NCBI GenBank assembly: GCA_907165065.1
Contig: OU015539.1
Coordinates: 17,328,816 to 17,392,815 of the forward strand
Source of the DNA: Caprimulgus europaeus
Taxonomy: Eukaryota > Chordata > Aves > Caprimulgiformes > Caprimulgidae
Length of the DNA: 64,000 bases
Reading direction: 5' to 3'
Shown piece by piece: positions 48,831 to 62,500 of this stretch. The notes beneath the pieces are model-generated. The model saw nothing but the letters and a program-made list of their open reading frames with translations, ran no database searches and was not told the DNA's origin. Every line of letters starts with the position of its first letter. Within the stretch, counting starts at the first letter, position 1. The position numbers and the translations under genes are program-made.

Positions 48831-50504
48831 TTCACGTCAGAGGTGACATGTCCTGAATTTATCTATTACATGAATAAAACAAGCCCCAGCCACGTGCTAG
48901 AAAAGAACAGGACAAAACAGAAGTTCCCATGGCAGAAGGTGAGAAAGAAAATCTCTAGTACGCATCAGGTGTGATTTTTGCACTGAAAGGAAATTCTTAA
49001 ATGCCTCTGCAGCACAAAGTTTCTGTGCTGTGTCTCTCCTGTAACACTCCCCCCTCTCTGGTGTGCAGGGAGCTAGTGGGTAGGGAGGCAGTCAGCTTTC
49101 TCAAGCCAAGACAGTCTACTGTCAGAGAAAGCTCCTCACACCTTGGAGACAATGGAGCTTCCTTGGAGAACTCCTGTTGTCTCTAAGACTTTGCTGAACT
49201 TGAGAAAATGGGTTTTTTTGTGAAGAGCAGCAGCTCAGCAGCTGACAGAGGTTCCAACAGTGCAGGGTCTCTGTTATAATAACTACAAGAACTGGGACTC
49301 ATTAGCCAGCTGTACAAGAATACAACCAAAAATAGAGAGGATAACAGCCTTCCCTCTTTCAATAAATGCTCTTCCAGCACACACCTACAAGCTGCACATT
49401 TTGCACAGCCAAGGAAACTGGGGAGCAGATCTTCAGAGACTCTAACCTAGTGCAGGTCGATCTTACTTCAAAGGAACTAAGTTTAACTTAAAACCTGAAT
49501 GCAGGAACTTGAGATTTCTGGGGTCAGGCTTTGCTGAGTCCACAGCAGAGCATAGAGAAAGGGAACTCATCCCACAGCCATACATATTGAAAGGAGTATC
49601 AATGTACTTTCATTTTCTCCCTAAAAATGTGCCCTCTTAGTTTGTTACTACTATGTGTTTTATACTCCCTGGAGGAAACTATGACAGACCTTCAACTTGT
49701 TGGCACTAGGAGAACCTTCTCTGATTATTCAAGTAATCAAATGAGGGCTTTCCAAGTTGTGGTTGATTGACATGTTTAACGTGCTTCTCTCCACCAGAGC
49801 CTATTACCTGATTTCATAAACTTCAGTGCCATCTGTCCTGCTGTCTGGGGAGTAAAAAGCACGTTTTAATTGCAGTCACTCACATGCCTGGCCTCATATA
49901 CTGGACAGACTTCCCTTCTTGGACCTGCTGCCTTCTGAGCAGAACATCACTCTGGCAGCTCACCGCACCAAATGTGACCACAAAAGGAGAGCTGCATTCA
50001 GAGTAGGTAGCATTTATCCATGGATCACTCTGAGCATTCCACTCCTCTCCCAATAGTAACAGACTCTTCATATGTTCACTGACACTGACTTGGAAGTAGG
50101 CAAAATCTGCAGAGATTGAAACAGAAGCCTGAAAAGAATGTCTGAAATCATCCTGGGAGCTGCCTTCCACGAGCTGAGAGTGCTCACAGGTCTGGAGACA
50201 GCTTCCACCAAACAGGGTACCTGGCAGCCCACGGAAACGTGCCCAAGCACTGAACCTCCCACACCCCAAGAGTGGAAGGGGCTTTGAAAACACACCCACT
50301 CCTGCACACTGACCACAGGGGACAGCAGGAAACACCTCCATCACTTTCAAGCAGAAAATCAGAAATTCACCACCCATCAGTTGCTTACCTGGGTGTAATT
50401 ACTGGGCATTACAATAACCTCATTGTGCTGCTCATGACACTCATCTTAATTGGCTTGCTGTTTCTTTGCACACCCTCCCATCTGCTTGGCATTTTTGTTG
50501 GGTG

Positions 50505-50570
50505 TCTCTCCTCTAACACGTTGACTGCAAGCTCTTTGGAGTTAAGGATGATTCTCTGTTCAAGGTGTAG
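50505..50570 (+). repeat. Possible ancient MIR/L2-type core
   Basis: The string GACTGCAAGCTCTTTGGAG, followed by a worn AAGGATGATTCTCTGTT, resembles the common 3' segment of MIR/L2-like elements (ACTGTAAGCTCTTTGGGGCA, then GGGACTGTCT). Only about 45 bases can be compared, so the assignment is tentative. Confidence 0.3.
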
Positions 50571-53500
50571 AAAGCCTGGTCTGGGGAGGTCTTGGTCTCT
50601 GACTGGGGTTTTCAGAAACTGTCAAAGCACCCATGAATTAGTTGGCAATAAACATTTTTGTTTTGCCATTAAATTAACTTTCACCTTAAAACAACCAGTA
50701 CTAAACTGAAAAGGACCCCCTATAACTATCAGTAAAAATACACCAGCTAATAGCAGTGACAGAATCAAATCTGCAATGTCATTTCCCTTTCCTTTAAAAA
50801 TTTCTCTCCCCTTGCTTTGAAATATTTACTGAGTGACATGAGTGCAACTCTGTCTTCTGTTTGATTTCTCTGAAGATCCAACACTTCCTAACAACCAAAG
50901 AGCCTGTGAGCAACGGATGTGTAGGCTGTTAATGATCATGGCAAAATAAACACCCTAAATCAGAGGCTTCTGTAGAAAATACTGGCTTCTATTTTGGTCT
51001 GCTTTCCTAAGTGTGTTCCCTGAATACAGCTGAAATCAGTACAGTCATTTCCCTGAGGTAGCACTAATGACTACAGGGGACCAAGTGTCTTCCAAATGTT
51101 GAGACCTGGAAACCTCCTCCCAGAAAAAGATTTCCAAATCCCTGCATCAGGATGCAGCCAGAGCCCCTAAAGGATTAAATAGCTGTTAAATAACGAGTGT
51201 GTATCTCAGCCTGATGGAACTTCTGGTTCTGTAATTGTCTGAAGTGGATTTATGTTCACAACCTTATAGATGCAAGAGGATCAGGATAGTAGTGTCCAGC
51301 TATGTGAGGAAGGTAGTAAAATTATACAGGAGATTTCATTACTAGTTTGGATCTTAATACAGCAAAGCACTGAGCTACAGTCTAAACAAAACCAAAACAA
51401 AATCCCCTTTACCCACACCTCTTCCAAAAGAAAACCATAGGAAAGAAAATGTGAATGAAAACTCCTTTGATCTACAGAGAGACTGGTTCATGAGAACAAA
51501 ACCCCATTCCTGACCCGCTCTAGCAAACGCCTCTGAAGAGGGAGCTCAGGCGGTGCAGGGGGCGTGGATCCCCTCGGTGTTCTCTCCAAATGCTGAGGAA
51601 CAAGCTGCTGTCCAGCCTCAGCGCTCAGAGCCCAGGTGTAACACGGCAGGTGAAATGAAAACAAACAGCTCCTCTCTCAGCATTTTGCCCTGGTTTGCAC
51701 TTTCAGTTGCAGTGTTGAGTGGGCTCGATCCACCCGAGGACCCACAGCCCTGCCTTTCCCCCAGCCCCTGCAAAAATTTCAGAAGCTGTTTGCTAAATCA
51801 GTACAGAAAAGACAAATTTCTGTGACCAGAGACACATTAAATAAGTAATTGTTATTGGTTTCAGCAAGTTTTGGATCCAAGTTTGGTGCCAACAGGAGAC
51901 AGCTGCCTCCCTGCCCTGCTCCCAGACAGGGAGAAGGGTCGTGCCAAGCCTCTGACGCCATTTGGACGTTACAGCTGTATCACATCTGCCTGAGGAGCTG
52001 AAACAAAACCCTTCATCAAGGGACAGTCTCAACTTCCTGGGGCTTGAAATCCAGGCTGAAATTGAGATTTTTACCTTTCAGCTCCATCTCAAATCAGCAA
52101 TGCAGCAGCTAAGCCCAAACAGTATGTGGCAGGAATGAAAAGAGAGCACAGCACTGAGTCTCCTGCTCTGCTCACTGCCAGTGTAACCGCTGGGCACAGA
52201 CGCTCACTCTCCAGAAGCACCAGACGTGTAAGGCACAGCAATACCAGCCTGTGTGACAGGAGTGAGCAGAGAGCACATGGAGGAAGCAGCAAAGTGTTCA
52301 CCATAAATGCATATTCTGTGCACTGCTCTGCTCTGCTAAGACTCACCTCTGACCCTTATCTCCTGACGTGGGCTCGTGCTGAAGCACCACCAGGCCCACC
52401 ACCGCAGCAATCAGTTCGGGAAGAAGTGGCAGCAGAGAGCCCGCGTTCATCCCGTTATTGCTCAGTTTACAACTCAGTGATGGGCTTTTTCTCCCCTGAC
52501 AGTTCAGAAATCTCATTTTGAGATTGGAAAAATCACGCTACATTTCTCCTGTCTCTAACAGCAGCACAGGTAATAAAGACTCTGAATTGCATATTCAGGA
52601 CTGAGCCTGTGAGTTAGAGGAGCAGATGCTCCAGGCAGAGGAGGCTGCGGGCCACTCTTCCATGGTTTTACAAGGTCTGCAGGGAGAAGCAGCATAAAGA
52701 CTTGTATTTGTCAAAATAATCAAATGTCTGGAAAATACACTAGGGAGCCATTCTGGAATAAGGATGGAGTTATTTTTACTTAGTCGCTTCCCTGATCAAA
52801 ATCACACTTTAAAATATATATTCTCTGGCTTTAAAAATCTTTGAAATACAGCACGTAACTCATCAGAGATAGCAGCACTGGGGGGAGACTGTACCAATAT
52901 CTAAATATCTGGACAGAAAGTCAATAAACACAAATATCAACACAGCCCTGCAGTGACAGGAAACAGCAGCAGGTGGGAAAACTGGCAGAAGCCAGTTTGG
53001 ACCCAGTGTGTGCGCCTCTAAAGCTGCTTTTTCAGCCACGCTGCCCAGGCAGTGACAGAACAGATTGCTGCCACTGCCACCCCACCGTGCAGCCCCATGC
53101 CTTCAGATCCACTCTGATCCAGGCTGGAGACTAAGAGGTTGCCTCTGCCAGCATCACAGCAGCTTCAAAGCTAAACTGTTATTACTAATGATCCCCATTG
53201 ACTTTATTTATGGATAAGGAGATACTTTTTTTCCTCATTTCTGTATTTTTCTCTATGGGAATGAATTTTAAGTGCTCTGCAAAGTTGGGAGGGCAAACAG
53301 AGCAGCTGTACCCAGGCAGAACACAAAGCCGTGGTTGTGCAAGGCTGTAACCCTGCTGCCAGCCCTCAGTGCATGTTCACAACTCTTCCTGCCACCTCAG
53401 ATCCTTCCAAGCAGAGACTGAGTCACATCCACCTGTCAAATGACCTCAGGCAAGCACAGGAAAATGATGCAAGGAGAGGAGCCAGGCCAAGCACTCCTCA

Positions 53501-53920
53501 GAGCCTGTGGATCAGGGCTGGTGCTTAGACCTCCAACGGGAGCGGTTTAGCTGTGGCAAGGTTACTTTGCCTACACTCAATAGCAAATGTGAAACAAGCA
53601 CTTGCCTCTTCATTGCACTCCAACCTTGTATTAAAGCTGTCTTTGGAACATACTCCCTGTTTGAGACTCAGGCAAATTATTTAACCTAACAGGGCTCAGC
53701 TTCCTGTGAGGGAAATCTCTAATTTTTCTTGCCTTTTTACATTTTTCTGGGCAGAAATTATCTTCCTAAGTGTTTGTGTTGTACCTTTCACATTCCTCAA
53801 TTGTGGCAGAGACATCTCAGTGATGCTGCAACACACAAAAAACCCCAACAAACCAAGTCTAAACTCACCTGCTCCATGTGCAGAGTGTGCTTCTAACCCC
53901 AGCAGGTACTGCACTGCACA

Positions 53921-53966
53921 GGCGTGACCCTCCCGCCGAGCGAGCGGCCGACAACTGAACCCCGAG
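53921..53966. other. Isolated CpG cluster
   Basis: Seven or eight CpG occur in about 45 bases (GGCGTGACCCTCCCGCCGAG then CGAGCGGCCGACAACTG) in otherwise CpG-poor DNA. It is too short to call a CpG island. Confidence 0.6.
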
Positions 53967-55234
53967 AGAAAACACCCAGGAACATGTGAAACACCTTCTG
54001 CTACCCTGCCCTTCTTGAAAAGTGAAATTCGAGAAAACCAGAGACCTTGAGCACGACATCAGTCCCCGAGTCCATCTCCTGAGCAGGTGCTGCTGGCACA
54101 CTGACTGCTGGGTGCCATGCAGGGAAAGCTCCACTAGCCCCAGGGCAAACCAGGCTGAACAGAGCTGGGAACTCTCCCAAGAAGAACTAGAGTAACCCTC
54201 CCTCTCCTCTTCCCATCCCTCCTTTTTCATGTTTTCCTAAAGGTGTGAAGACAAAACAAGTTTGTGCCTTGCATAGTTTAAAGGAATTGCTTTTCTGTTT
54301 GAAAAGACACTCCCGTCATCAGACAGCACATACAGATCACAGCTGGCAGCAGCTCCTCGCATTTAAGGCTTCAGTCTGATTGTATAAATATATATACTGT
54401 GGAGCAGAAAACACTGGCAGGTACAGAGGAAGCCTGACAGGATAACCACTCCTCTGCCTACATGCACTAAGCCATCAGGTAAATAACTATTCAGGCTCAT
54501 GGGCTTTTTTCTTTCTAAATCTCTTCTATTTACTTGATCATCTGTAATGACTCCTCTCTGAAATTGTTAAGCTCTATCATGTAGAAGTGTATTTAGATGG
54601 GATTACACTTACACTCAGATGAAGAAATAAGATGGCATCACTCACCTAACACTGTCACTTGGCATCAAGTATTCTCTTTTGCTCAAATAATGGCTAAATT
54701 TCAGCCCTGGTGCCTGCAGCAAATAATACCTTCATCTGCAAGCTCTCCTCTGTTCCTGGGGTCAGGCACAGAGCAAGGTGATATTCTTTACATTCTTTAC
54801 AATTAATGGTCTGAAATCTGGCATTTTATGGCCTGAAGCGCAAAGGGGGGTTTGAAACCATCTATTTTTTTGTGCCTGAATGGCAATGTTTTTACACAGC
54901 CTCTTTCTCAGGAGGTCAGAGCCCAATATTTCACTCAGAAATGGTTGCATCAAGTCAGAGCAAACTTCCATCCAGAAGAGCAGTGAATCTCCAACCCTAC
55001 CCTACACCAGAGGAAAGAAAAAGTGCAAGGACAGAGGGAGGACAGAGGAACACTTCCCCAGAGCCCTGCCTCAGGCTCCATATTTCATAGTCTTTAGTAA
55101 GTTTTATTCACAGTTTACTCATTTTTTAACTCATGCTGCCCACAGTATGTCCTGTGGCAACAACATCCACAGGTGCAGCCACGTAGTCTTCAGGAAACAG
55201 TTCCTTACTCACCCTTTTCCATGCAACCCCTAAT

Positions 55235-55445
55235 CTTATGCTCACAAAATCTGTCAAGTCCATCCTCAGCTACCTGTTTCCTAGACTGAGGGCATCTACT
55301 CTATTTAACTACCCCTCATCTAGAAGCCATTCCCTATCTCTGATCCTCCCATCTCCCTTCTCTGCATGTTCTACACTTGTTCTGGGCTGTTTGAGATGAG
55401 AAGCACCAGAACTTTACACAACATTCCAGATACAAGTGTCCTATT
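55235..55445 (-). mobile_element. Very old CR1/L3-like LINE fragment
   Basis: In minus direction the translation retains HLYLECCVKFWCF, matching the PHLEYCVQFW block near the end of CR1 reverse transcriptase. On the plus strand the series CCTAGACTGAG, TTTAACTACCCCTCATCTAG, CCCTTCTCTGCATGTTCTAC, CACCAGAACTTTACACAACA, TTCCAGATACAAG follows the order of the complemented old CR1 consensus. It is very diverged and its limits are approximate. It is comparable in age to the copy at 8780-9255. Confidence 0.6.
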
Positions 55446-58400
55446 TTTGAGACATCAGTACCCTTGGAAGGAGGCTCACAAGCACTACAAAAGAAAAGCA
55501 TCCAAAAATCACTCATGTTTCTGAAAGTCTGGGCCTTTAATTCATTTGTATTTACAGAAGGACACTTTCTTCACACTGCTAGCTTTACTTTTTAGATGGG
55601 GGAAATTCCAAATTAGACCAGCAATTCACCTATTCTTGTAACTGATCTCCAGCAGTGGCAGATGCTCCAGAGAAGGCAAAGTAAATTCTAGAGCACACAG
55701 TGAAATAATATATTCCACACAGAAACCATCTTCCAAACTCTTTAAGTGATTTAATTCTTAACACATTAAGATTCAAATTCTAATTATGTGCAAGAAACTC
55801 AGGAATCAAAGAGACTCAAGAAACTTAAGTATCCTCAATGCCAAAGCCCTGGGAAAAAGAAGAATACAGGATCACAAATTTCACATTCAGAAATAGTTTT
55901 TCTGTCTTCATTAACACACACAAGGAGGTTAATTTCCAAGTATTTTCCTTTATTATTGAAAAAGCAATTTTCCACCTTTGCTGGACATTATCTGTTCTTC
56001 TGTTATGGGAAATGGAAAACAGCAGCACATGAGATTGCATTCCTACACTGACCACACTTCCTTTGATCAAACTGTGTTAAGTTCTTCGCACCCCACAATG
56101 TCTTTTGACCTCAATAACCTGCATTGTTCATCAATAAAACCCTTTTGAGCTGGATGGAAGTGCCAGCTGAACAGGAGCAGTGAGGCAACCCCAGCCTCCC
56201 TACAGCCAAGTGGCCAGAGATGGCTTTCAAGGAAGATGAACTTTATCTTACTCACCACTCTCTGCAGCAGCAGCTCAGTTACAAATGCTGTTAAGAGATG
56301 TGAAATTTTGAGTGCCTTTCAGGAATGTTGCCGTGGTCAATGCAGTGTGGATTTCACAGACTGCCTTGCCTCTAAAGCAGAGTGTCTGACTTTGATCATA
56401 TTTTTTTCTGACCTTTCATTGCCTGGGAACATCCTATGTTTTTATGTCCTGGAAGCTGGTAACAGAGGGAGCCTAATGACTGCACCTTTGCTGGGAGGAC
56501 TGAGGTATGTGAACATAAACTTTATGCAAAATGCACAAGGAACAGGAAGGCAGCAACAAAAACGAGTTAACATTAATAATAGAGAGAGGGACATATTGGG
56601 AGACTTGCAATTTAAAAAGCAATAGCTTGTTAAGCTTGCTTTAATACCAGCTTAGCTCATTACTCATTACAGAGTGACAGGGAAAATAAAGCTGGAGGAA
56701 TTGCTAATGATGCCAGAAGTCTGTATTATGCATTTTGTAGTTCCTAATCTCTTAAAACTAAACCAAAAAACAGAAGAAAGAAAAGCTAATCATCTGTTCC
56801 TAGTCCCCTGATTTCATATCAAATTGCCAGCAAACAAATCCACTTAAGGGGAATTTTTTAGTTCCTTTTCTGCAGTAGTTTAATTAGATTCCACCAATAA
56901 GTCTCTGAAAGCAACATCATTTCTTGTCTCAAAGCAGTTAGATGAGGCTTCCTTCCTTCATGTGAAAACAGCCTTTGCCATCCTGCCTCCTCCTGCTGAA
57001 GTACCAGACAGTGGTCCACACCACACTACCCTGGCACAACCTTCCTCTTGCTCAGTGCCTTCCAAGGTTGCAGATGATCATCATCTCCTACAAGTCAATG
57101 CTTTTGAACCTGCTATTCCAAAAAAAGGGCTTTTTTCCCCATTTTTGTTAGGGATGCTCTCTCTGTAGTCACTAAGGTGAAGCAGATCTTAGGTGACATA
57201 ATAAATGCATTTCTAGAGAGTTCTGGTTTCAGCTGTTTCCCAAATCACCTCAGCCTGAGTAATTTTGAGTGTTGGAAATGGTGAGAGCTGCAAGTAGAAA
57301 ATTCTTGCTACACATTATAGCCTGATGCAGCCAGAGACACTGCAAGAGGCAGCACTGCAGGACTGTAACGTTCACCCCCTCTTATTGATGTCAACCAAAT
57401 ACTCTTTCTCACATCCTTTTTTCTAAGGATCCAGTCAGTGATGACAATTCAAACACCACACAGAGATTGCCTATGCATCCACTACAAGGTCAGCACAGGA
57501 AATATTGAAAACATGTTCTTCCTCTGATAAAGGCAAAATATTGATGAGAATAGTCAATTTGCAATCAACAATAGAAACTTGCTGGTCTCTGGTTGTGTGT
57601 GAAGGATCTTTACCTGGAGCTCTGGTTTTCCACTCTCACATCTAGAAGGACACTTAGCATGCTTTGGGAGGATCAAAAAAATCTGCTTTACACTGACAGC
57701 TAATTAATAAATGATACCAGCCTCACTGAAAACAACAGGACCTAACTCTTGACAAGCAATTCCATATGCTTGCTCCATGCACACCTTCGAAGCATCTCTG
57801 CTTACTTCACGGATGCAAACAAGTCTCTGTTCATTACATGCATTAATCCACAGCTAAATATAGCACACTCAGAGCAACTGGATCTTCTTTCTGCCTTACA
57901 AATTTCTGACAACTCCTTAGCTGAATTCTGATGACAAAGACTTTACAAATACAATTTTGTAAGCAAAACTGTCACAGCAGACAAAAATGTCACCCCACTG
58001 AAACAATCAAAACATTTACCTCCACCACATGAGCCTGCTCCTGAAATAATCCCACTACAAAAAAGGCCTAGTATGACATCTACCTCATTTAAAATGAGAT
58101 CACAAGGTCTTCCAAGAGTTGGTCGAGATCCCCAAGTGCCCACTCACTCCTTTTTTCACTATTTAGGAGAACTGCACTGTCATAATGGGAAGCACTAAAA
58201 GGTGTGATTTCCGAAGTGTAGGGACACAGAATCTAAAGGCTACGTGTCACTGTGCATCCACTAAAGCACTTCAAAAAGGTCCCTGAAATGAGCAGTGCAA
58301 CACCAGGTCCCAAAAGAACTTCCTTGAGACTTCAGTAAAAGAAACAGAATCCTTCCTTCCTGCTGGCAGAGAAGATGCTCCCTCACCAGCCCTGGCAGTT

Positions 58401-58789
58401 CGGGGCTCTCTGAAGTGTGCAAGTACACAAGTAGTTTTAGTGACTTGCAGGATCAAACCCTTAATGTACTTGTTCCAGCAGTCCTAGAATATATGAAAAT
58501 CAATCACATTAAAATATGAAAAATCAATTAAATGAAGTAAACCAATTGTCTTTTTGAAGTATTCACTGTGCACTTGGGAAGGGCCGTGGAAGGAGAACAG
58601 AAGTGATTTACATTGCCTTGACTTGCAGAGTTTCAGCAGGGGGAAAAGAAAAGCAAAACACCTCCTGCAAGTTTGTGTGTGGTTTATAAATCCTACTGAA
58701 AGGAGGTGGCAGTAAGAAAAGAGCCAGTTGGGACTGGTAGGCACTTGCAAATGATGGCCAAAAAAAAAAGACAAGAGCAAAATAATCTG

Positions 58790-58950
58790 TGAGTGCTCTT
58801 CCCTACCACTGCTTGTTTAGTAGATAGGCAGGCTCCAAGAAGGGCTTGCTGTAAAGCTAATTAAGTCAGCTTCTTTCTAATTACTTTAACTGGCTTTTGA
58901 TGAGGCATAGCTTTTAGATCTTACTATTCCTAAGAATCAGGATCATTACA
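58790..58950. promoter_or_regulatory. Possible conserved noncoding element
   Basis: Two homeodomain-type clusters stand close together: AAAGCTAATTAAGTCAGC and TTTCTAATTACTTTAACTGG, followed by a CTTTTGATG that resembles a TCF/LEF site. It is short and repeat-free. Function is inference. Confidence 0.22.
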
Positions 58951-59036
58951 GTAGTGCTTGAGGACCAACCAAGAAGGAAACCCCACTGCTTTAAGTACAA
59001 TGCAAACAAAACCAAAAACATTTTTGACAAAGCTTT

Positions 59037-59102
59037 GTATATAAAAAATATATATTGCATATATATTATTGTATTGTATATTGTATATAATTACATACAT
59101 AT
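59037..59102. repeat. AT-rich low-complexity tract
   Basis: TATATAAAAAATATATATTG, then repeated TGTATATTGTATA-type words. Almost pure A and T over 65 bases. Confidence 0.85.
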
Positions 59103-59564
59103 TAAAACAGGAAAAAGATGGGAGGATAATTTATGATGACCTGCACCAGAGCTGCTGTTTTGGCACCTGAAAGCCAGGCATGGCCAAAGGAACCATTTCT
59201 GCTCTGGCTGCCTTACGCTATCGAAGAGCTGCCCAGAGCAGCTCTGCAAGGACTGGTGTGGTGCATGAAGTGAAACCCAGCCCCTGTGACCCTCCCTGTT
59301 CCCTGAAACTGCACAGCCAGGTACAGGGTGAGACCCTGTGCATTTAGTCTTTAAAGAGCTTGTGTCATCTGACAGATGCTTCCAGTTCCTGCAAGGTAAT
59401 ACATTCTTTGGTAATACCACAGAGAAAAAGTGCTTTCAAGGGACCTGAAAATATTTACATGCCAATCTCTCTAGCCAACAAGAACAAATCAAAATCTAAG
59501 ATAGAGCTGATGAAATTTTAGTGAAATTCTTTATATGTCATGAGACCTTGTGTTGGTTAAAATC

Positions 59565-59582
59565 TGCATTAATATGCATTAA
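59565..59582 (+). repeat. Direct octamer pair TGCATTAA
   Basis: TGCATTAA at 59565-59572 is repeated at 59575-59582 after the two bases TA. The same octamer forms the inverted pair at 28149-28171, and a one-base-shifted form lies at 17890-17911. Confidence 0.5.
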
Positions 59583-62500
59583 AGAAGCCCCAGGGCATTC
59601 TTATTTCCAGCTGAATTATTGGCTCACAGCATGGCAACCACTTGTGAAGACCTCACAGGAAATTACACTGTATCTCGAGAGGGGAAAAAATAAATAAAAA
59701 AGGAGTCTGAAATTACAGTGTATCACTGTAGAACAATGCCCCAGTCAGATCTAATCAGAGAACTGGAGAAAAACTGAGCAGAGTACCAGAAAAGTTAGAG
59801 AAGATTAGATTGATCCCTAAGTCAAGAAAAAAAAATGTAGGAGACAAGAACAAAATCAATCCACACTGCACAGAACAAAGAAATAGTTTGCTAGAATCCA
59901 CAAGGAAGGACACAGGATCTTACCTGGAGTGGATAATATGCACTCCCACTAGTCTTTAGTTTTGTACAACAGAATAGGTTAGAAGGTGCAGGAAGAATGG
60001 AACCTTGGAAGTAAACCAAACCCAAAACACCCAACCTAACTGCAGACACAATACAGTTAATTTGTACATAACATGCTCACTGCAACGTGTTGTAAATCAC
60101 CTGGCTGCAAGAGAGTCAACCACAACCCAAGGGAACAATGAAGTTTAACGGCAGGATAAGGAGAGAGGAAGAGGGAGAAGAGAAAATCCAACAAGGTCAA
60201 ACATGATAGGCTCAGTTTGGAGGAACACAGGAATTAGTGTGGGAGCTGAGGAAGCAGCAGGCTCAAATGCATCTTTCAAAAGTTGAAAGTTTTTTTCCTC
60301 CACAACAATAACAAGCATTCAGCCAGATGGAAATAATCTGATGGTAGCAAAGTATCAGCAGAAACAATTCTATCAGAGGGGAACCCTGCTTTCCAGCTCC
60401 CCCCACTTCAACACAAGCTGACCAGTATCTTGAACAGTTACTTCAGTGAGCACCCAGAGATTTCTTTGTACAGGTCAGAACGGCTCATTATAACCATCTA
60501 GAACCTGAACTAATGTGCAGCACCAAGAACAAGTTGTTGTACTCTCCAAGAGTCACACCCACAGACACCAGCCCTGCCAGCCTCAAACTCATCCCAGTGC
60601 TTGCCCCAGGACCCTTACCAAACCCATATCCTCACCTACACCTCCACACCAGAAAACTGGTGCCAACTCCTCTGTAGCAGTTTCTTAAACAGAACATTCA
60701 GTCTCACATACTGTGTGGTTACATATTCAAATCTACACTGCCTTATTTGTTTAGCTCTCACATCTACCGACCTGGAATCCACAATCCCATCATTTCACCC
60801 CAAATAACACCCTCTCCTAAGCCCTTCCTTTTCTAGCCACATGAATATAGTCTGTAAATCCTCTTGGTACCAAGGGACTTGCTCTCCTCATCTGTATTCA
60901 CTGCTGCCTTCACCTGAGAGGGCTGCCACACGTCAGCTATCGATTTCTGTAGGCAGTTTCCTGTCATCAGCACTAAGTGATTGCTTATTAGATGGACAGG
61001 GGGAAACTCGAGCATGTGGGCAGCATTATTTATCATAGAAACTAAGAGCTTTGCAAGGAGAGGTGAGGCTGGAGAGGAGGAGGAGGAATTCTGACAGGGT
61101 TGAAGGATGCCTGCGCCCAGGCAAAGCCCAGGCTTGTGGAAGGGCAGGTGAAATCAATTCTTCACAATGGCTGGATTCCCAGAGAAATCCTCTTTAAGCT
61201 TGATCTTTAACCTGAGAGTGAACTTGGCCTTCATGATGAGTGGGGAGCAACAAAGATGAAGAAGCTGTTGGATTAAGTATCTCTTAGCCCTTTTGGATTA
61301 GGTCAGTGGTACCGTGGAGTGCACTAGAGCTCAGAGAACGACTCCTGCCGCGGAAACGCAGAGCAGTATTGATTCCCCAGCACTGCTGCAGACACTTCAG
61401 GGCTGTAATGAAGTTTAATGAACGTAATGAAGCAGAGAACAGTGCCTTTCCTTAGAGAGGAGAGCAGTCCCACACCTTCCAGGCCCATGCAAAACTGCAG
61501 TACAAGCAATTTGCTTTCTCCCATCCATGACTGGTTTCCAACTGGCAAAAAACACCAGGGTGTCTACAGGTGTTCACTGGTTAATTAAGTAATTGGAAGG
61601 CATCATACTCCTACATAAACACCTTGAAGAGTCATTTGAGAGTTTGTCACCTCTATAGAAGATTTCCTGTCCTGGAAGTGAGACCAACTTCCTGGGAACA
61701 GCAGTCTGTAGAGAAGAGTGTCACAGAAAACTCTTACAGGCTACAGCCATAATCACATTGTTGTAGTCTTCAATCCTAACAGCATCCAGATCAGTAGCAG
61801 TATTTAATAGCATGAAGTGAAGGAAGGGAAATGGAAACACCACCACCACAAAGAGTTCCATAAATTATGTTTGGGATATCAGGGGAAACATCCTTAGTAA
61901 GATGCTTCACATCCCTCTAGGCTGCCTCTCCTCTGCTTTCTTATACACTACCCTAACTAGGAGAATAAATTTGGTTTTGATCACTTGCTAAAAATAGAAG
62001 ACATCAATAAAAGTCACTTGCAACTTCTTTAACCACTTCATACTGCAGAAAATGGGCTGTTATAGGAAGAAGGTTTGAGCACACAAGTCCATTTCCATCT
62101 CTTGGTCATGAGCACTCTCACAGACACCTAGTGCAAGCGAAGGTGCTGCACTGCAAGGTTCTGTTCTATTAAGATATGAAATGGGCCTCATTCAGTAATG
62201 CCCCACAATGGGCACAAGAACCTCACAACTCATTCCGAGCAGAGCACTGCTGCTCTCAAGACCACGACAGCTGTGCATATTCCTCATTCTTTGTCCAGAT
62301 CTGAGGAGTTTTTGCCTACTCCTACAATAACAGGAGTTATTGCTAATTCTTCACCATATAAAAAGACTTGATTTCTCTGAAGTCAGAAGTATTACTTCAC
62401 TCTGTACCACGATAGGATAATAAGCATCTTTCAAGAGTAAAAAGGAGCGGCTTATCTGAAAATAATTATGCACCTGAAGATACATGTAGACACAAGATAT

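Larger units (their letters stand above)
45701..55234. other. Unique sequence, no gene seen
   Basis: About 9.5 kb with no recognised gene. Listed separately are a (CA)n microsatellite, a GTTT tract, an unidentified CTGAC-rich stretch at 48320-48830, a possible MIR/L2-like core near 50.5 kb and a CpG cluster near 53.94 kb. Frames of 165 codons (50377-49880, minus) and 164 codons (45450-45944, plus) have no recognisable domain. Confidence 0.45.

Noticed and set aside
48307-48831. Minus-strand frame of 174 codons
   Set aside because: It coincides with the degenerate CTGAC/GACCTG-rich stretch, whose word content removes stops on both strands.
49880-50377. Minus-strand frame of 165 codons
   Set aside because: No recognisable domain and no convincing splice or promoter context. 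The length is within what chance allows in 64 kb of both strands.
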